Part shown: one piece after another, positions 8,321 through 17,698 of the stretch
How the letters are laid out: the number at the start of each line of letters is the position of its first letter
Position numbering within the stretch: position 1 is the first letter of the stretch
NCBI RefSeq assembly: GCF_025148635.1
Contig: NZ_CP102269.1
Coordinates: 2,914,001 to 2,978,000, forward strand
Direction: 5' to 3'
DNA: 64,000 nucleotides
Source: Butyricimonas virosa
GTDB lineage: Bacteria; Bacteroidota; Bacteroidia; Bacteroidales; Marinifilaceae
Program-made: the position numbers and the translations under genes
Notes under the pieces: generated by a model
What the model was told of the DNA's origin: nothing
What the model saw: the letters and a program-made list of their open reading frames with translations, nothing else
Database searches by the model: none

Positions 8321-11300
8321 ATGAAAAAAAACAAGACGAGTTTTGTTTTTCCCGATTTTTTTAAACGGGAGAATTCAAATCTTTTATGTCGCCGCTGGTT
8401 ATTGGCGATCGTGATGTGCTTGGGCTTTTCTTTCGGGGCTTTCGCACAACAACAGAAGGTATCAATTCACGTGAAAGATGTGGACGTGTCGGTGGTCTTC
8501 CGGCAGATTAAGGAACAGACGAAATTGAATTTCGTGTATGATCCGGATCAACTGGCTTCGATGTCGAGCATTACGATGGATGTGAAGAACGTGTCTGTTG
8601 ATTCCGTGTTGTCGAAGTTATTCACTGGAACTTCTTTTGAGTACCGTTTCGAGATGGGAGCAATATTAATTAAACGTAAAGAAAAACAGGAGCAAAATGT
8701 AGAAATGGTTACTTTGACAGGTTCGGTGAAAGATAAGGATGGGAGTTCTTTACCAGGGGTGACTGTTGTGTTGAAGGGGCTTAGTTTAGGTACAGTTACG
8801 GATGTTGACGGAAATTATAAAATTTCTCTACCAGTACAAGAGGGTATTACGTTAGTGTTTTCATTTGTCGGGATGGTTACACAAGAAATAAAAGTAACGG
8901 ATCAGAGGGTGATAAATGTAGTGTTGGAAGAAGATGTAGAGAAGTTGAAAGAAGTCGTGGTAACTGGTATTTTTAATAGAGCTAAAGAGAGTTATACTGG
9001 TGCTGTGACGACGATTACGGAGAAAGAATTAAAAAAATTCGGGAATAGAAGTATAATTACTAATATTCGAAATATAGATCCATCTTTTAATATTTTGACA
9101 GATAATTTTAATGGTTCTGATCCCAATAGCACACCTCAAATTCAGATGAGAGGAACTTCATCCTTACCACAAAATGTAGATAATTTGAAAAATAATGTAC
9201 GAACGAATTTGAATCAACCTCTTTTTATAATGGATGGTTTCGAGATTTCACTAGAGAGAGTATTGGATATGAATCCAGATAGAGTGGAAACAATCACGCT
9301 GTTGAAAGATGCGAGTGCTACGGCCCTTTACGGTTCTCGTGGCGCTAATGGAGTTGTCGTGATTACGACGAAAAAACCGGTAATGGGAAAGTTGAGGGTG
9401 ACGTATAGAGGTGGGTTGAATATGGAGATACCTGATTTGACGGATTATGATGTTTTGAATGCACGAGAAAAATTGCAGTTAGAATATGATGCAGGTGTTT
9501 ATACTCTAGAAAAAAGTAGTTATTATGATGCTAACGAGCAAATGAGTCTAGATGAGATTTATAATAAGAAGTTAGCCGATGTTGAGAGGGGTGTTGACAC
9601 TTACTGGTTGTCGAAACCTTTGCGAATTGGATGTGGACAACGGCATGATATTACTGTTGACGGGGGAGATCAAGCTTTTCGGTATGCTGTAAATGTTGCC
9701 GTGAATGATGTGAAGGGGGTGATGAAAGGTTCTGATAGATTGAGCTTTGATGGTTCTTTGACACTTTCTTATTTTGGCAAGTCTATATCGTTCTCTAATG
9801 ATTTAACAATAGGACTATCCAAAAGTAATAATTCCCCTTATGGCACTTTTGACCAGTATGTGCAATTAAATCCGTATTACACTCCTTATGATAAGGAAGG
9901 TAATTTGAAATATTATTTGGAGAATAATGCTGCGCCTCATTTGCATACGGTGATGAATCCTCTCTATAATGCAATACTTAATTCGACAGATAAGGCGGAG
10001 TATACGAATATCCGGAATAATACTTCGTTGAGTTGGCGAATTATTGATGGTTTGAGGATAGATTTGAGGGTTGGATTGAGTAAAAATATCAATACTTGCG
10101 ATAAATTTTTACCAGCAAAACATACCTTATTTAATGTGACAGAGTTGGATAGAAAAGGATCTTATAGTTATTTATCCGGTAAGAGCTTAAATTATGATGT
10201 AAATTTAACTTTAAATTATAACAAAATTTTTGCAGCAAGACATATGGTAAATATTGGAGGGAATTTTGATCTTTCTCAGCAAAAGTCTTTTGATTATACA
10301 TTCTTGGTAGAGGGTTTCCCAAACGAGGATATTGATTTTTTAGCAACAGCTTTTTCTTACGCAAAAGATAGTAAGCCATCTGGTAATGAATCATTAACCC
10401 GTAGAATAGGGATTACTGGAAATATGAATTACATGTATGACCAGCGTTATGCTCTTGATTTCTCTTTTCGGATGGATGGTTCATCGCAATTTGGAAGTGA
10501 TAAGCGATTTGCTCCTTTTTGGTCTGTTGGTTTGGCTTGGAATGTTCATAAAGAGAAGTTTTTCCATGTTAATTGGATTTCTATGTTGAAATTGCGGTAT
10601 TCGTATGGGGTAACCGGATCTCAGCAATTTTCTTCTTACCAGGCCATGAGAACATACAAGTACTATATTGATGATAGTTATGCCAACTGGATAGGTACGG
10701 CAATGGTTGCAATAGGAAATGATAAGTTGGAATGGCAGGAAACGAAAAAATCAAATGTAGGTTTTGATCTTGAAGTTTTTAATGGAATTTTGACAATTAA
10801 AGGTGATTACTATATAAATACTACGGATAATTTGTTGTCAGAAAATCAATTACCTCTTTCTAGTGGTTTTTCGTCTTATACGGAGAATATTGGTGAGGTG
10901 GAAAATCGTGGGTTCGAATTAATGGCAACCGGGCGGATATTCAATAAAGGAAGTATTTTATGGACTGTTTCAGGTAGTATTTTGAGGAATACCAATAAAA
11001 TAGTACGTATTTCCGAGGCCTTGAAGAAGGCAAATGAAGAATTGGAGTTGGCAGCAGGAACTAATCCGAATTTTATTTATAGGGAAGGCGAGGCAATGGA
11101 TGCTATTTACGTGGTTAAATCATTAGGAATAGATCCAAGTAACGGGCGGGAATTGTTTCTAGACAGGTTCGGTCAAAAAACATATACTTGGGACGCTCGT
11201 GATAAAATAAATGCCGGTATTCCAGAGAAATATAGAGGAACGGTAAGTACGATGTTTCGTTATAAAAATTTGATGGCTAATTTATCCTGTGGGTATGCAT

Positions 11301-11680
11301 TCGGAGGGAAATTATATAATAATACGCTTATTGATAAAGTTGAAAATGCGGATGTAAGGAATTATAATGTCGATAGACGGGTGTATGAAGGGAGATGGAT
11401 TTCTGCGGGGCAAGTAACGCAATATAAAGATGTCAATAATACAGAGATGACTCAAATGTCTTCGCGATTTGTACAAAAGAATAACTATTTTGAGTGCTAT
11501 AATATAAATGTAAGTTACGAAGTAGCTTCTGAATGGTTGGAAAATAATTTGTCAATATCTCGGTTAAGCATTACTGGAGATTTTGGAGAGCCGTTTAGAT
11601 TTTCAACAGTTAAGCAGGAACGAGGAATTTATTATCCGTATTCTCGTAAACTTTCGTTCATGTTAAGTGTGATATTTTAA
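8321..11680 (+). CDS. SusC/RagA-family TonB-linked outer-membrane channel with STN domain (locus 1)
   Basis: A 1119-residue TonB-dependent receptor. Signal peptide 1-42 (ends GAFAQ); STN signalling domain about 45-115 (VSIHVKDVDVSVVFRQIKEQ), the part that talks to FecR; carboxypeptidase-D regulatory-like repeat about 130-210 (PGVTVVLKGLSLGTVTDVDGNYKI); plug from about 220 (KEVVVTGIFNRAKESYTGAV through ATALYGSRGANGVVVITT); then a 22-strand barrel ending in an aromatic-rich strand with terminal Phe. It imports a ligand captured with the SusD 14 bp downstream. Base use changes visibly near 8655: the STN part is richer in G/C-ending codons than the rest, which suggests a recombinant gene. Ligand unknown. 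Confidence 0.96.
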   Translation: MKKNKTSFVFPDFFKRENSNLLCRRWLLAIVMCLGFSFGAFAQQQKVSIHVKDVDVSVVFRQIKEQTKLNFVYDPDQLASMSSITMDVKNVSVDSVLSKLFTGTSFEYRFEMGAILIKRKEKQEQNVEMVTLTGSVKDKDGSSLPGVTVVLKGLSLGTVTDVDGNYKISLPVQEGITLVFSFVGMVTQEIKVTDQRVINVVLEEDVEKLKEVVVTGIFNRAKESYTGAVTTITEKELKKFGNRSIITNIRNIDPSFNILTDNFNGSDPNSTPQIQMRGTSSLPQNVDNLKNNVRTNLNQPLFIMDGFEISLERVLDMNPDRVETITLLKDASATALYGSRGANGVVVITTKKPVMGKLRVTYRGGLNMEIPDLTDYDVLNAREKLQLEYDAGVYTLEKSSYYDANEQMSLDEIYNKKLADVERGVDTYWLSKPLRIGCGQRHDITVDGGDQAFRYAVNVAVNDVKGVMKGSDRLSFDGSLTLSYFGKSISFSNDLTIGLSKSNNSPYGTFDQYVQLNPYYTPYDKEGNLKYYLENNAAPHLHTVMNPLYNAILNSTDKAEYTNIRNNTSLSWRIIDGLRIDLRVGLSKNINTCDKFLPAKHTLFNVTELDRKGSYSYLSGKSLNYDVNLTLNYNKIFAARHMVNIGGNFDLSQQKSFDYTFLVEGFPNEDIDFLATAFSYAKDSKPSGNESLTRRIGITGNMNYMYDQRYALDFSFRMDGSSQFGSDKRFAPFWSVGLAWNVHKEKFFHVNWISMLKLRYSYGVTGSQQFSSYQAMRTYKYYIDDSYANWIGTAMVAIGNDKLEWQETKKSNVGFDLEVFNGILTIKGDYYINTTDNLLSENQLPLSSGFSSYTENIGEVENRGFELMATGRIFNKGSILWTVSGSILRNTNKIVRISEALKKANEELELAAGTNPNFIYREGEAMDAIYVVKSLGIDPSNGRELFLDRFGQKTYTWDARDKINAGIPEKYRGTVSTMFRYKNLMANLSCGYAFGGKLYNNTLIDKVENADVRNYNVDRRVYEGRWISAGQVTQYKDVNNTEMTQMSSRFVQKNNYFECYNINVSYEVASEWLENNLSISRLSITGDFGEPFRFSTVKQERGIYYPYSRKLSFMLSVIF

Positions 11681-11694
11681 AAAATTAAATAGAA

Positions 11695-13113
11695 ATGGTT
11701 ATGAAACATTTGTTTAAAATATTCGTGTTGGGTTTGATGGTTTTGGTATCGGGGTGTGGGGATTGGTTGGATATAAAACCTCAGACAGAATCGAAAGAAG
11801 ATGATTTGTTTGCTAAAGAACAAGGTTTCAAGGATGCTTTAATTGGAGCTTATATTCAAATGAAACAGAATAGTTTATATGGACAAAATTTGACATACAC
11901 GACGTTAGAGTATTTGGCACAGCATTGGAATTATTCTTTAGTAACTTATGAAGAGAATTTAAGTACTTATGTTTATTCTGATGCAATTGTGGAGGCTACG
12001 TTTAGTAGCGTGTACGAGCAATGGTATAAGGTGATTCTTTCCTGTAATAATATCTTGAATAATATTGATGGTCGTAAGGATGTATTTACCAAAAAATATT
12101 ATGAATTGGTGAAAGGAGAGGCTTTGGCTATACGTGCTTTTATGCATTTTGACGTGTTACGTTTGTTTGGTCCGACTCCGGCAGCTGTTGTGTCTGGGGA
12201 ACGAATTTTGCCTTATGTTACAGAAGTTTCAACAATCCCTAATGTACATATTACTTTTGATGAGTATATCAAATTGTTGGAACAAGATATGTTGGAGGCT
12301 GAATCTTTACTAGCTGTAAGTGACCCAATAATAGGAGATAATACTTCACTGTATGATGCAGCAATGGATGATTTTATTCAAAGCCGAGAATTGCGAGTAA
12401 ATTATTACGCTCTAAAAGCTTTGATGGCGCGTTTTTATTTGTGGATTGATCAGGAGGATTCAGCGTTTTCTTGTGCCAAGGAGGTTATTGAGGCAAAGAG
12501 TGCTTTGGGGGGAGATATTTTTACACTAGCCGATAAAACAGTTTTTTTAAGTGACAATAAAGCTTTAACAGGCGAGTGGATATTTGGTATTAGTGTTAAA
12601 GGCTTGGCGGATGATGTGCAGGTGAATTTTATCGAGGCGAGAGCAGGAGCTAAATTAACGAAAACAAAAGAGATGGTGCTTACCGGATTGTATGAGAATA
12701 ATACGGCGGATACGAGAAGGAATTTATGGAAAGATTATACAAGTGAAAGTGGAGCTATTTTTTCGTATTTGTTTACGAAGTATACTCAAGAAGGCTTGTC
12801 GTCTTTACCAGTTATGAGAATTTCGGAGATGTATCTGGTGGCTGCAGAGGCAGCTCCGACTTTAGAAGAGGGTATCTCGTACTTTAGAAAATTCAGAACT
12901 TCGAGGGATCTACAGACCTTGACGTATTCAACGAAGATACAATTACAGTCTGATATATTGAAAGAATACGAGAAAGAATTTTATGGTGAGGGGCAGATGT
13001 TTTATGCTTATAAACGGGTGAATTCTCCATCTATGTTGTGGTCAATCGTACCTATAACACCTTCAATTTATAAAATTCCGTTGCCTCAGGACGAAATTAG
13101 TTATTTACCGTAA
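11695..13113 (+). CDS. RagB/SusD family lipoprotein (locus 1)
   Basis: A 472-residue surface lipoprotein with lipobox VSGC (Cys21) followed by GDWLDIKPQTE, the usual SusD N-terminus. TPR-like helices (VKGEALAIRAFMHFDVLRLFG), RISEMYLVAAEAAPTLEEG and EYEKEFYGEGQMFYAYKR are family hallmarks. It pairs with the SusC ending 14 bp upstream and forms the ligand-binding lid of the transporter. ATG 11695 and 11701 are both possible; either leaves a good signal peptide. It is the closest visible relative of the partial SusD at the window start. No sign of truncation. Confidence 0.95.
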   Translation: MVMKHLFKIFVLGLMVLVSGCGDWLDIKPQTESKEDDLFAKEQGFKDALIGAYIQMKQNSLYGQNLTYTTLEYLAQHWNYSLVTYEENLSTYVYSDAIVEATFSSVYEQWYKVILSCNNILNNIDGRKDVFTKKYYELVKGEALAIRAFMHFDVLRLFGPTPAAVVSGERILPYVTEVSTIPNVHITFDEYIKLLEQDMLEAESLLAVSDPIIGDNTSLYDAAMDDFIQSRELRVNYYALKALMARFYLWIDQEDSAFSCAKEVIEAKSALGGDIFTLADKTVFLSDNKALTGEWIFGISVKGLADDVQVNFIEARAGAKLTKTKEMVLTGLYENNTADTRRNLWKDYTSESGAIFSYLFTKYTQEGLSSLPVMRISEMYLVAAEAAPTLEEGISYFRKFRTSRDLQTLTYSTKIQLQSDILKEYEKEFYGEGQMFYAYKRVNSPSMLWSIVPITPSIYKIPLPQDEISYLP

Positions 13114-13122
13114 AATGAAAAG

Positions 13123-13959
13123 ATGATGAGAAAAATATATTTTTTGTTGTTAATCGTTTTTTTAGTTGCTTGTAATTCAGATAAAATCATGTTATTTGAT
13201 GTTGATGCCGAGAATAGTGCTGCATTACGTTTCGTGAATGCAGATATGGGAACAGATCTCAGTGGCAATGCGTTACTTGGCGAGAATGATACGACGCAAA
13301 CGGTTACATTTGTAGTGAGAAAGGAGACTTATCTTATTGATACGATAAATTTGATTGTGACAACTTCTGGACCGGTATTGAATAAGGAACGGGTGTTTGC
13401 GATAGAGCAAGTTGTTGAATATCCTAAATTTACTTATTTGTATGATGAACATAATAACGTTGTTGATTCTGTTATTGATGCTGTGGCTGGTGTGCATTAT
13501 CGTCCTCTTGATGATCCTTATACGGCTTCTTTTTTGAGAATACCAGCAGGGGAAACACAAAGTGTTGTTCCCATATTGTTATTGCGATCAAAAGATTTGC
13601 AAGAAAGACCCTATCGTTTGAAATTACGATTAGTTCCGAATGAAAATTTTGCAGTTGATTTTGATGCGCCTTCTAAAGTTCGAATTATTAATTTTTCGGA
13701 TATTCCTTCTATGCCGCTTTATTGGGAAAAGGATGCTGTATGGTTTTTTGGAAGATATAGTGCGACAAAGCTTCGTTTTATGGTAAATTATAGTGATATA
13801 GATTTATCTGGTAGTAATTTGTTAAACTATGGAGCGGCAGATTTCACGTATTATCAAAAACGTCTTCAAAAGGCTTTAATGGAATATAATGCCACTCAAC
13901 TGACTCCGTTGAAAGATGAGACCGGAAGGACTATGGTTTTTCAGTATGAGTTGAATTAA
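13123..13959 (+). CDS. DUF4843-type surface lipoprotein (locus 1)
   Basis: A 278-residue lipoprotein (lipobox LVAC, Cys17). Pattern of DUF4843: an early strand with AALRFV, a stretch TQTVTFVVRKETYLIDTINLIV like a Calx-beta or Ig strand pair, the LRIPAGETQSVVPILLLRSKDL block, RLVPNENFAVDF, and a C-terminal WFFGRYSATKLRFMV helix-strand segment. It lies 9 bp after SusD and 18 bp before the PKD-like gene. In loci 0, 1 and 3 the order SusD, DUF4843, PKD-like is fixed, so these lipoproteins probably form part of one surface complex. No enzymatic residues are recognised; the function is unknown. Confidence 0.78.
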   Translation: MMRKIYFLLLIVFLVACNSDKIMLFDVDAENSAALRFVNADMGTDLSGNALLGENDTTQTVTFVVRKETYLIDTINLIVTTSGPVLNKERVFAIEQVVEYPKFTYLYDEHNNVVDSVIDAVAGVHYRPLDDPYTASFLRIPAGETQSVVPILLLRSKDLQERPYRLKLRLVPNENFAVDFDAPSKVRIINFSDIPSMPLYWEKDAVWFFGRYSATKLRFMVNYSDIDLSGSNLLNYGAADFTYYQKRLQKALMEYNATQLTPLKDETGRTMVFQYELN

Positions 13960-13977
13960 TGGATAAAATGTTAGAAT

Positions 13978-15441
13978 ATGAGAAATAGGACCAAGAAATT
14001 TATCAATGCATATACGTTTATTGTTATTTGTATGAATGTATTGATTATAGGGTGTTTTGAAGATAAAGGTAATTATGAATATTCGGAACTTAACGAAATT
14101 CATATAGATACGTTAGCCTCTCCTTGGCGAGTAGATTTTCAAGAAGAAGTGATACTAACTCCTAATGTTGTTACTTCAAAGGAAAGTGAATACGAGTATT
14201 ATTGGTTATTGATAGATAAGCAGTCTAATATTGCGTGTGATACCATATCAAGAGAAAAAGAGCTGAAGTATACTGTGAACTTGGCCGCCGGTTCGTATAG
14301 GCTTGTCTTTCGGGTGAAAGATATGAAGACTGGATTGATAGCTTCTGTTGAAACAAATTTGGAGGTTGCTTCCAATCTGTCCGACGGGTGGATTATTCTT
14401 AAAGATGATGGTAATTATACCGATTTGGATTTGTTTACTTACGAGGGGCATGAATATCCGAATTTGATTTATTCAATGAATGGAGAAAGTTTGGAGGGAA
14501 CGGCTAGGGATATCGGGTTCTACGTGCGGAAAACCTATGATAGCAATACTCAAATTCAAACTTCTACGAAGTGTCTTATGGTGATGAGTTCTAAGGATAT
14601 AAAAGTGATTTCGGCGAATGATATGGCTATTTTATTGGAGTATGAAGATTTGTTTTATGATATACCTGTAGTTTGTAATCCACAAAAAATATATAATCAA
14701 GGATTGTATTCTTCCGTATTTTTTATTAATAACGGAGATTTATATTCATCTCCTGGAACAGGGATGTTTTCTCCTCCCTATCAAAATGTATATTTGACTG
14801 GTGATAAAATATCCACTCATTGTGCGGTTTCTGCCAGCTCTATGAATGGATTTTATATGAATGGTTTTAATGAAACATGGGGTAATATTGTTAAGTGGGA
14901 TATGGAGGGTAACGAGTATGTGGATAGAATGGGTATGTCTAATTTGAAATTACTTCATATGTATGATAATGGTATAGGTGGGGTCGGGTATTTGTTTCAA
15001 AATAAAAACTATCCAGATTCACTTTATGTATTCCGTAGTATAACGATGCAGTTGGATACTTTACCTGACAATTTAAATATCGTATATAGTAGTTGTATAG
15101 GTTCTAATTGGGAACTTCCTTATATTTATTTTACGAAAGGACATGAATTATGGAGGTTAGATGTGTCTTTGCGGGTAGAAACTAAAGTGGATTATAATTT
15201 TAATGGAGAAGAAATCACTTTTATTGCTCATGTAAAAACTCCGATAGCCGTGGGGAAAAATAAATTGATTATTGCAACTTATCTATCAGGAAACTATAAA
15301 GTATACCTATTTGATTTACTATCCGGCTTGCCTGATGGGGAGCCTCAAGTATTGAAAGGGGAGGGGCGTGTGACTGATGTTTTCCATCAATCATTTTATA
15401 ATGCGACAGGAGATTATTATTCGTATCCACAGAATTATTGA
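13978..15441 (+). CDS. PKD-like family surface lipoprotein (locus 1)
   Basis: A 487-residue lipoprotein with lipobox IIGC (Cys26) and the signature CFEDKGNYEYSELN, matching the genes at 1982 and 34759. After an N-terminal Ig/PKD-like region (YEYYWLLIDKQS, YRLVFRVKD) comes DGWIILKDDGNYTDLDLF, equivalent to DGAWMILHNENG in the locus 0 protein. Further strand-rich repeats follow. ATG 13978 gives a somewhat long n-region (MRNRTKKF) before the hydrophobic core; no better start is seen. It lies between the DUF4843 gene and the TlpA gene, all within short gaps, so one operon is likely. Role inferred as ligand capture on the cell surface. Confidence 0.8.
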   Translation: MRNRTKKFINAYTFIVICMNVLIIGCFEDKGNYEYSELNEIHIDTLASPWRVDFQEEVILTPNVVTSKESEYEYYWLLIDKQSNIACDTISREKELKYTVNLAAGSYRLVFRVKDMKTGLIASVETNLEVASNLSDGWIILKDDGNYTDLDLFTYEGHEYPNLIYSMNGESLEGTARDIGFYVRKTYDSNTQIQTSTKCLMVMSSKDIKVISANDMAILLEYEDLFYDIPVVCNPQKIYNQGLYSSVFFINNGDLYSSPGTGMFSPPYQNVYLTGDKISTHCAVSASSMNGFYMNGFNETWGNIVKWDMEGNEYVDRMGMSNLKLLHMYDNGIGGVGYLFQNKNYPDSLYVFRSITMQLDTLPDNLNIVYSSCIGSNWELPYIYFTKGHELWRLDVSLRVETKVDYNFNGEEITFIAHVKTPIAVGKNKLIIATYLSGNYKVYLFDLLSGLPDGEPQVLKGEGRVTDVFHQSFYNATGDYYSYPQNY

Positions 15442-15456
15442 TTAAAAAGTAGAAAT

Positions 15457-16602
15457 ATGTATAGAAGATTTATTATTATAGTATTTTTTGTCCTTTTTAG
15501 TGTTGTGCTTGTTGCTCAGAAGTACAAATTGGATGTTCAGTTAGATGGGTTAAATGCCACTTTTGGAAATTTTGTTATTTATGATCCTTATTTAGCAGAG
15601 GGAATAAAAGTTGAGAGAATCCCTGTGGAGAATGGGCATTATGTGGTGGAGGGGGAGTGCTCCTATCCCATGATAACGAGTATCGTGTTTGATGATAATA
15701 AAACGATGAAGTTGATAAAAGGAGGTTTTATACCATGTAAATCAGCATTGCTTTGGGCTGTTGTTGAACCGGGAAAGGCACTGAAAATTAGAGGGAAAAC
15801 TACAACTTTTCATGATGTAAATGTAGAGGATAACGGGGAAAATCAAAAATTATCCGAAATAAATAAGCGAGTTATTCCTTTGATTAACGAATGGGGGGAT
15901 TTGCAGGTTCAAATGAATAATGACACGACGCTTGCTGAAGAAGAAAGGGATATAATAACTGAAAAAATAAAAGCATTAGATGCAAAAGTGATAGCTATTC
16001 AGAAAGATATGATAACCAAAGATCCTTCGTCTGTGGCCGCATTGTGGTTGCTTGATGAGATGTTTACTCGTAATCAGGTAACTGTAGATGAGGTTATTGG
16101 AATATTGAAAAGTGTAGATAAGAAGTATATAGATCATCCGTATTATTTAACTTTAATGAGTAAAATAGAGGGGGCTAAAAATGCGGTTGTGGGTAAATTG
16201 GCACCGATGATTGTGACAAGGAACACTTTTGACGGAGCGGAGTTCAATCTATCTTCTTTGAAAGGGAAATATGTAATTCTTGATTTTTGGGGAACATGGT
16301 GTGGTCCGTGTATGGCAGGAATGCCACGGATGAAAGAATTGCGAGATCGATATAAAGATAAATTAGTGCTTGTAGGTGTGGCAGAGGAAACTAATATTGA
16401 AAATTGGCGGAATGTGATTAAAGAAAAAGATTTGAATTGGTTTCAAATTCATAATGGTATAAAAAAGGAGGATTTTGTGGCAAAATATAATATCACAGGT
16501 TTTCCGACTAAAATTTTAATTTCTCCAGATGGAATAATTTTATATAGGGCCATGAATGAAACAGATGAATTCTATGAGAATGTTACTAAGTTTATAAAAT
16601 AA
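15457..16602 (+). CDS. TlpA-like thioredoxin-fold exported protein (locus 1)
   Basis: A 381-residue protein with signal peptide MYRRFIIIVFFVLFSVVLVAQ, a DUF4369-like N-terminal beta domain (YKLDVQLDGLNATFGNFVIYD), a helical middle with acidic and lysine-rich segments, and a C-terminal thioredoxin domain. The active site WGTWCGPC places redox cysteines at 282 and 285; the cis-Pro loop is ITGFPTKILISPDG. It is the last gene of locus 1, 15 bp after the PKD-like gene. No clear terminator follows. Inferred role: disulfide reduction in the periplasm, perhaps on the imported substrate or on the lipoproteins of the locus. It resembles the two TlpA proteins of locus 0 in domain order. Confidence 0.9.
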   Translation: MYRRFIIIVFFVLFSVVLVAQKYKLDVQLDGLNATFGNFVIYDPYLAEGIKVERIPVENGHYVVEGECSYPMITSIVFDDNKTMKLIKGGFIPCKSALLWAVVEPGKALKIRGKTTTFHDVNVEDNGENQKLSEINKRVIPLINEWGDLQVQMNNDTTLAEEERDIITEKIKALDAKVIAIQKDMITKDPSSVAALWLLDEMFTRNQVTVDEVIGILKSVDKKYIDHPYYLTLMSKIEGAKNAVVGKLAPMIVTRNTFDGAEFNLSSLKGKYVILDFWGTWCGPCMAGMPRMKELRDRYKDKLVLVGVAEETNIENWRNVIKEKDLNWFQIHNGIKKEDFVAKYNITGFPTKILISPDGIILYRAMNETDEFYENVTKFIK

Positions 16603-16650
16603 TCAAGTGTAGGTTATAATATTAAAAAGGTCGGAAATAGAACGATGGTG

Positions 16651-16759
16651 TTCAAAAAGTACTTATCTGTAGTGTTCCTAATTCCCAATACTCAGTTTCT
16701 ATATTACTATGCTTCTGAATTTTTGTTAATTAGGGGCTCGCATTTAAGTACTTTTTAAA
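16651..16759. repeat. 109-bp inverted-repeat element between loci 1 and 2 (MITE-like)
   Basis: TTCAAAAAGTACTTA (16651-16665) and TAAGTACTTTTTAAA (16745-16759) are inverted repeats with one mismatch over 15 bp. Inside them CCTAATT (16677-16683) and AATTAGG (16728-16734) form a second inverted pair. No target-site duplication is visible. It could be a small non-autonomous element or a remnant. The surrounding 16603-17024 gap holds otherwise only the sigma -7 box and a doubtful reverse-strand reading frame. Confidence 0.45.
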
Positions 16760-16939
16760 CGGATTCGTTATATATATAATATAGATATATTGAATTGTAA
16801 ATAGTATTCCTATAAAATATTTATCCTCTTCCATTTTCTCTGCATTTCTTATATATTGATAAACTTCCTCCTTGGTTACCCTTTTAAAAATCTGGAATTG
16901 TGAAATACAAACCGAGGTTCCTCTTTTTTCGTAAATCAT
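16730..16939 (-). pseudogene. Doubtful 69-codon reverse-strand remnant
   Basis: A reverse-strand frame starts MIYEKRGTSVCISQFQ and continues with a charged helical stretch (RVTKEEVYQYIRNAEKMEED) that looks more like real protein than random AT-rich sequence. It then runs into low-complexity Ile/Tyr codons and ends inside the inverted-repeat element. The first 35 residues vaguely recall the N-terminus of VirE-type mobile-element proteins of Bacteroidetes, but I cannot confirm this. If real, it is a decayed fragment of a mobile gene; it may be chance. Confidence 0.2.
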
Positions 16940-16977
16940 TATCTTGGTATGTTATTTTTTTAGTTTAATAAATTAAT

Positions 16978-16985
16978 TAATTTTG
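16978..16985 (+). promoter_or_regulatory. -7 box of the locus 2 ECF sigma promoter
   Basis: TAATTTTG (16978-16985) matches TAnnTTTG. A clear -33 box at the usual distance is not seen. Because it overlaps the possible TTG start at 16983, it supports ATG 17025 as the true start of the sigma gene. Confidence 0.45.
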
Positions 16986-17024
16986 TCAAAACGAAGTTCC
17001 GGACGTATTAACTACGAATACTAT

Positions 17025-17561
17025 ATGGCGAATGAACTTTTAGACAATAAGACTTTTGAGGATTTGTTCGAATTACATTTCACGAAACTGATGGGGTTCG
17101 TGTTTAATTACGTGCGGGATGAGGAGGTGGCAAAAGATATTGTTCATGATGCTTTTCTGACTTTGTGGAGTAACCGGAAGCGTTTAAACCCGACTTATCC
17201 GGTGAAATCTTATTTGTTCACGTTGGCCCAGAATTGTGCGTTGAATTATTTACGGCATTTACGTGTGGTAACCGGTAACGAACAGGCTGTGACCGAATTG
17301 CTGGAGGCGGCGAATGAAGATTTGAATGATTACGAGAAACGGTTGGTGCGTTTGGAGGAAAAATTGGCGCAATTACCGGAAAAACAGCGGGAGGTGTTGG
17401 TAAAATGTGTGGTGGAAGGAAAAAAGTACAAGGAGGTGGCGGAAGAGTTGGATATTACCGTGAACACGGTGAAAACACATATTACCCGGGCCTTGAAATT
17501 CTTGCGAGATGAATTGCAGGAGGATTTGATCATGCTTCTTTTGTGTCTAAAAAGAATATAA
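17025..17561 (+). CDS. ECF RNA polymerase sigma-70 factor (locus 2)
   Basis: A 178-residue ECF sigma. The frame is open back to TTG 16983, but ATG 17025 (MANELLDNKTFEDLF) aligns with the start of the locus 1 sigma (MSKDFLEHKAFVELF), and a -7 box overlaps the upstream TTG. Region 2 contains YVRDEEVAKDIVHDAFLTLW; region 4 contains the helix-turn-helix YKEVAEELDITVNTVKTHI. Its strong similarity to the locus 1 sigma suggests recent duplication and possible cross-talk. It is followed by the FecR gene after a 137-bp gap holding a candidate ECF promoter at 17649. Confidence 0.95.
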   Translation: MANELLDNKTFEDLFELHFTKLMGFVFNYVRDEEVAKDIVHDAFLTLWSNRKRLNPTYPVKSYLFTLAQNCALNYLRHLRVVTGNEQAVTELLEAANEDLNDYEKRLVRLEEKLAQLPEKQREVLVKCVVEGKKYKEVAEELDITVNTVKTHITRALKFLRDELQEDLIMLLLCLKRI

Positions 17562-17648
17562 TAATTCATATATTCAGTTATTTATTCGTTGTAGACTGGT
17601 GGCTGTAACCGGTATGCTGAATTTTTTTCAAAAAACTTTATTTTTCTT

Positions 17649-17674
17649 GTCGCCCATTTTTTGGGGGTACGTGT
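17649..17674 (+). promoter_or_regulatory. Candidate ECF-sigma promoter before the locus 2 anti-sigma gene
   Basis: GTCGCCC (17649-17655), a 14-nt spacer and CGTGT (17670-17674), 24 nt before ATG 17699. Spacing is identical to the locus 1 element, and the flank GGGTACGTGT is shared with it. It fits the similarity of the two sigma proteins. Confidence 0.5.
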
Positions 17675-17698
17675 ATTAGCTGTGAAAAATAGAAAGAG

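Noticed and set aside
16983..17024. TTG start 14 codons upstream for the locus 2 sigma gene
   Set aside because: It overlaps the -7 box and extends beyond the N-terminus shared with the locus 1 sigma.
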